From Fastidiosipila sp963510375 (lineage in GTDB: Bacteria; Bacillota; Clostridia; Saccharofermentanales; Fastidiosipilaceae): DNA of 15,313 nt. A program made the translations under genes and the position numbers. The notes beneath the pieces are model-generated. The model ran no database searches. It worked only from the letters and a program-made list of their open reading frames with translations, and was not told the origin of the DNA. Numbering within the stretch: position 1 is the stretch's first letter; every line of letters starts with the position of its first letter. Positions 13,533 through 15,313 of the stretch are shown in pieces. The DNA lies in assembly GCA_963510375.1 (NCBI GenBank), contig CAUPES010000020.1:1-15313 (forward strand). Direction: 5' to 3'.

Positions 13533-14021
13533 GTGGATAAGCAAATAACTTTTGAAGAGGTTCAAAGAGCGATTGAAACTATTAGAGCTAGCTATAAATT
13601 AAATCTTGATGATTTAGCAACTTTAACAGGTGTTTCAAGGGCTACAATTGGCAGAGTTGAGCAAGGTGTTGGAAACCCAACTGATGATACTTTAAATAAA
13701 ATTTTTAACGGTTTAAATAACTATGTAATAGATAGAATGTTATTAAATTTATACTCACAAACAATAGAATCAGGTGAGGAATTTGCTGACCTTTTAAAAT
13801 TTCACAGAATATTTTTAGATGAATTAGGATATGAATTATTATTAAATGTTTTAAATCTTAATGATACTCCAATGCAAATTACCACTGAAAATAAAAAAGT
13901 TAGTTTTCTTGCATTGCCTAAAGATTTAAAAGATATCAAAGAAAAGGTTTTTAATTATTATAAAAAAGTATTTTTTGAAAAATATCCATTCGATAAATTA
14001 GACAATGATACACAAAACTAA
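13533..14021 (+). CDS. CI/Stl-like XRE-family repressor
   Basis: A 162-aa protein with an N-terminal HTH (about residues 10-60: LNLDDLATLTGVSRATIGRV, EQGVGNPTDDTL) and a C-terminal region without the Ser-Lys LexA-type protease domain. Induction is therefore more likely by a partner protein, as with SaPI Stl, than by RecA-driven self-cleavage. The start is GTG 13533 behind GAGG (13521-13524); the ATG at 13531 is in a frame that stops after five codons. It is divergent from the Cro-like gene and followed after 12 bases by the integrase, so repressor and integrase are probably co-expressed. Confidence 0.82.
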   Translation: MDKQITFEEVQRAIETIRASYKLNLDDLATLTGVSRATIGRVEQGVGNPTDDTLNKIFNGLNNYVIDRMLLNLYSQTIESGEEFADLLKFHRIFLDELGYELLLNVLNLNDTPMQITTENKKVSFLALPKDLKDIKEKVFNYYKKVFFEKYPFDKLDNDTQN

Positions 14022-14033
14022 GGATAAACACAT

Positions 14034-15080
14034 ATGCCAGCCTACAAAGACAAAAATAATACGTGGATAGCACGCTTTTATTACACTGACTATACTGGTA
14101 AACGCAAGCAGAAAAAGAAAAGAGGCTTTAAATTAAAACGTGAGGCGGAGGAATACGAACGCACATTCTTATTACAAGCCAATAATAGCCCTGATATGCT
14201 TTTATCTGATTTCGTTGAGCTATATAAGGCTGATGTTTTTCCAAAGTTGAAACAAACTTCTAAAAGTTCGATTACATATTTAATTAATAATAGAATATTG
14301 CCATTTTTAGGCAATTATCCTTTAAATGAGATTACTCCGAATATCATATTAAAATGGCAAAATAATCTGATTGAGCAAGGTTTTAAAAATACTTATCTTT
14401 CAACAATGCACAAAAGATTATCGGCTATTTTTAACCATGCAGTTAGGTTTTATAATTTGCCTGAAAATCCTTGCCGAAAAGCTGGGACTATTGGCAGTAC
14501 TAAAACAGATGAGCCCATGCAATTCTGGGAGTTAGAAGAATTTAATAAAGTAATAGAACATGTTACAGATATTAAATACAAAACTATTCTGATAACTCTT
14601 TTTTATACTGGTATTAGAAAAGGGGAGTTGTTCGCTTTAAAATGGGCAAACATAGATTTTGATAATAGAATAATGAGCGTTGAAAAAACACATACTCGTA
14701 TACATGGCAAAGATGTTTATACAAGCCCAAAGACTAAGAAAAGCAAAAGAAAAATACTATTGAGCAATCAGGTTATAACACAGTTAGAAGAATATAAAGG
14801 TACACTTTACAAGCCTGCAAAGAATGAGCAAGTTTTTGAATGGTCAAAGCGTGGGTTAGAAGATACAATCGCGGAGGCTTGTAAATTATCAGGTGTTAAA
14901 AAAATAAGGGTTCACGACTTAAGGCACTCACATGCTAGCTTGCTTATTCATCTGGGCTTTAGTCCTTTAATGATAGCCGACAGACTAGGTCATGAGAGTG
15001 TACAGACTACTTTAAACACGTACTCGCATTTATATCCGTCTGAACAAAGCAAGCTAATAGATACATTGAATAATTTATAA
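14034..15080 (+). CDS. int: Tyrosine site-specific integrase
   Basis: A 348-aa recombinase. The N-terminal arm-binding domain (about 1-50, WIARFYYTDYTGKRKQKKKR) is followed by a SAM-like core-binding domain (about 55-145) and the catalytic domain (about 165-340). Catalytic residues seen: R195 (TGIRKGEL), H294/R297 (HDLRHSH), H320 (RLGHES) and nucleophile Y330 (LNTYSHLY). A Lys in the TSPKTKKSKR turn (~233-236) is the likely beta-hairpin lysine. It is intact and full length. It starts behind AAGGA overlapping the repressor stop codon. It would integrate and, with the HTH protein, excise the element at tRNA-Cys. Confidence 0.96.
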   Translation: MPAYKDKNNTWIARFYYTDYTGKRKQKKKRGFKLKREAEEYERTFLLQANNSPDMLLSDFVELYKADVFPKLKQTSKSSITYLINNRILPFLGNYPLNEITPNIILKWQNNLIEQGFKNTYLSTMHKRLSAIFNHAVRFYNLPENPCRKAGTIGSTKTDEPMQFWELEEFNKVIEHVTDIKYKTILITLFYTGIRKGELFALKWANIDFDNRIMSVEKTHTRIHGKDVYTSPKTKKSKRKILLSNQVITQLEEYKGTLYKPAKNEQVFEWSKRGLEDTIAEACKLSGVKKIRVHDLRHSHASLLIHLGFSPLMIADRLGHESVQTTLNTYSHLYPSEQSKLIDTLNNL

Positions 15081-15087
15081 AATATTT

Positions 15088-15165
15088 GGGCTTATTTTGG
15101 GCTTAAAAACTTTTAAAATGAGTAAAAACAGTAAAGATAACAAAAAATCAAGTGCAGAAAAGCCC
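15088..15165 (+). repeat. Right paired GGGCTTA motifs (probable integrase arm sites)
   Basis: GGGCTTA at 15088-15094 and 15099-15105, 11 bp apart as at the left end, lie about 100 bp before the attR core. An inverted AAGCCC at 15160-15165 matches the flank of the left motif. This gives an asymmetric arm layout as in lambda-type att sites. Confidence 0.6.
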
Positions 15166-15204
15166 ATAAATACAAGGCGTAAAATTAATGTTTAAAACAT
15201 TCGT

Positions 15205-15238
15205 ATCCGATCGGTGCCTCCAATATAGCCTGTAACCT
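15205..15238 (+). repeat. attR (34-bp core repeat)
   Basis: A perfect copy of attL (9818-9851), holding the displaced 3' end of the original tRNA-Cys gene, with no tRNA body upstream. It marks the right boundary of the element. Confidence 0.93.
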
Positions 15239-15258
15239 TGTGGTTGCAGGTTTTTTAT
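15228..15258 (+). terminator. Original tRNA-Cys terminator, displaced
   Basis: AGCCTGTAACC and GGTTGCAGG with a four-base loop form a stem followed by TTTTTTATT. It is nearly the same as the element-borne terminator at 9839-9872, differing in the loop and one stem base. Confidence 0.8.
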
Positions 15259-15313
15259 TGGTTCTTGCACAAATGGTGTTGGTACCCTAAGTTCTAATTA
15301 AATCATAGCCGTG
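15259..15313. other. Chromosomal flank
   Basis: The last 55 bases hold no recognisable gene. TTGCAC with a 17-bp gap to TAAGTT is a very weak promoter candidate. Confidence 0.3.

Noticed and set aside
15118..15195. 25-aa basic ORF between integrase and attR
   Set aside because: No ribosome-binding site precedes the ATG, and the segment overlaps the probable integrase arm region.

Overview
The window is AT-rich chromosomal DNA of a low-GC Gram-positive bacterium (Bacillota, probably a clostridial or related lineage). The evidence is the walR-walK-walJ signalling genes, strong Gram-positive ribosome-binding sites, an L10-leader attenuator, CCA-encoded tRNAs and the rpmG-secE-nusG-rplKA-rplJL order. 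I cannot name the genus.

Layout. 1-49: 3' end of a 5S rRNA gene, so an rRNA operon lies just upstream. 50-5213: a WalRK two-component locus (response regulator, histidine kinase), then murA on its own promoter, then the metallo-hydrolase walJ. Three TGTWAH half-sites at exact 11-bp steps sit just after the walR -10 box, which fits WalR autoregulation. 5281-9255: transcription and translation genes rpmG, secE, nusG, rplK, rplA, then the L10 leader with its terminator, then rplJ and rplL. Several conserved proteins here (WalK, SecE, NusG, L10) carry long charged or low-complexity tails. 9333-9835: tRNA genes Met(CAT), Glu(TTC), Gly(GCC) and Cys(GCA). rpoB does not follow rplL.

9818-15238: an integrated element of about 5.4 kb in the 3' end of tRNA-Cys, bounded by a perfect 34-bp direct repeat (attL/attR). 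Both ends carry paired GGGCTTA motifs 11 bp apart, probable integrase arm sites. Its layout is that of a phage-inducible chromosomal island reduced to a minimum. A CI-like repressor and tyrosine integrase run rightward. A Cro-like regulator, a small HTH (AlpA/Xis-type) protein, a DnaD-type replication initiator and two small proteins run leftward from a divergent promoter whose spacer holds a perfect 9-1-9 operator. Farther left are a 50-aa protein and a DUF1492/ArpU-like sigma-region-4 protein beside attL. No capsid, terminase, primase, relaxase or obvious cargo gene is visible.

The parts of the element least explained are a noncoding repeat field at 11109-11366 (T-tract plus AGGG plus paired CCGAAA hexamers), tandem repeats inside the initiator gene at 12278-12446, and about 600 bp without a gene at 10246-10840. 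These are candidates for the replication origin, packaging signal or helper-responsive control. The likely logic is that the repressor holds the left operon silent; when it is released, Cro, HTH protein and initiator drive excision and replication, and the DUF1492-like protein may couple the element to a helper phage.
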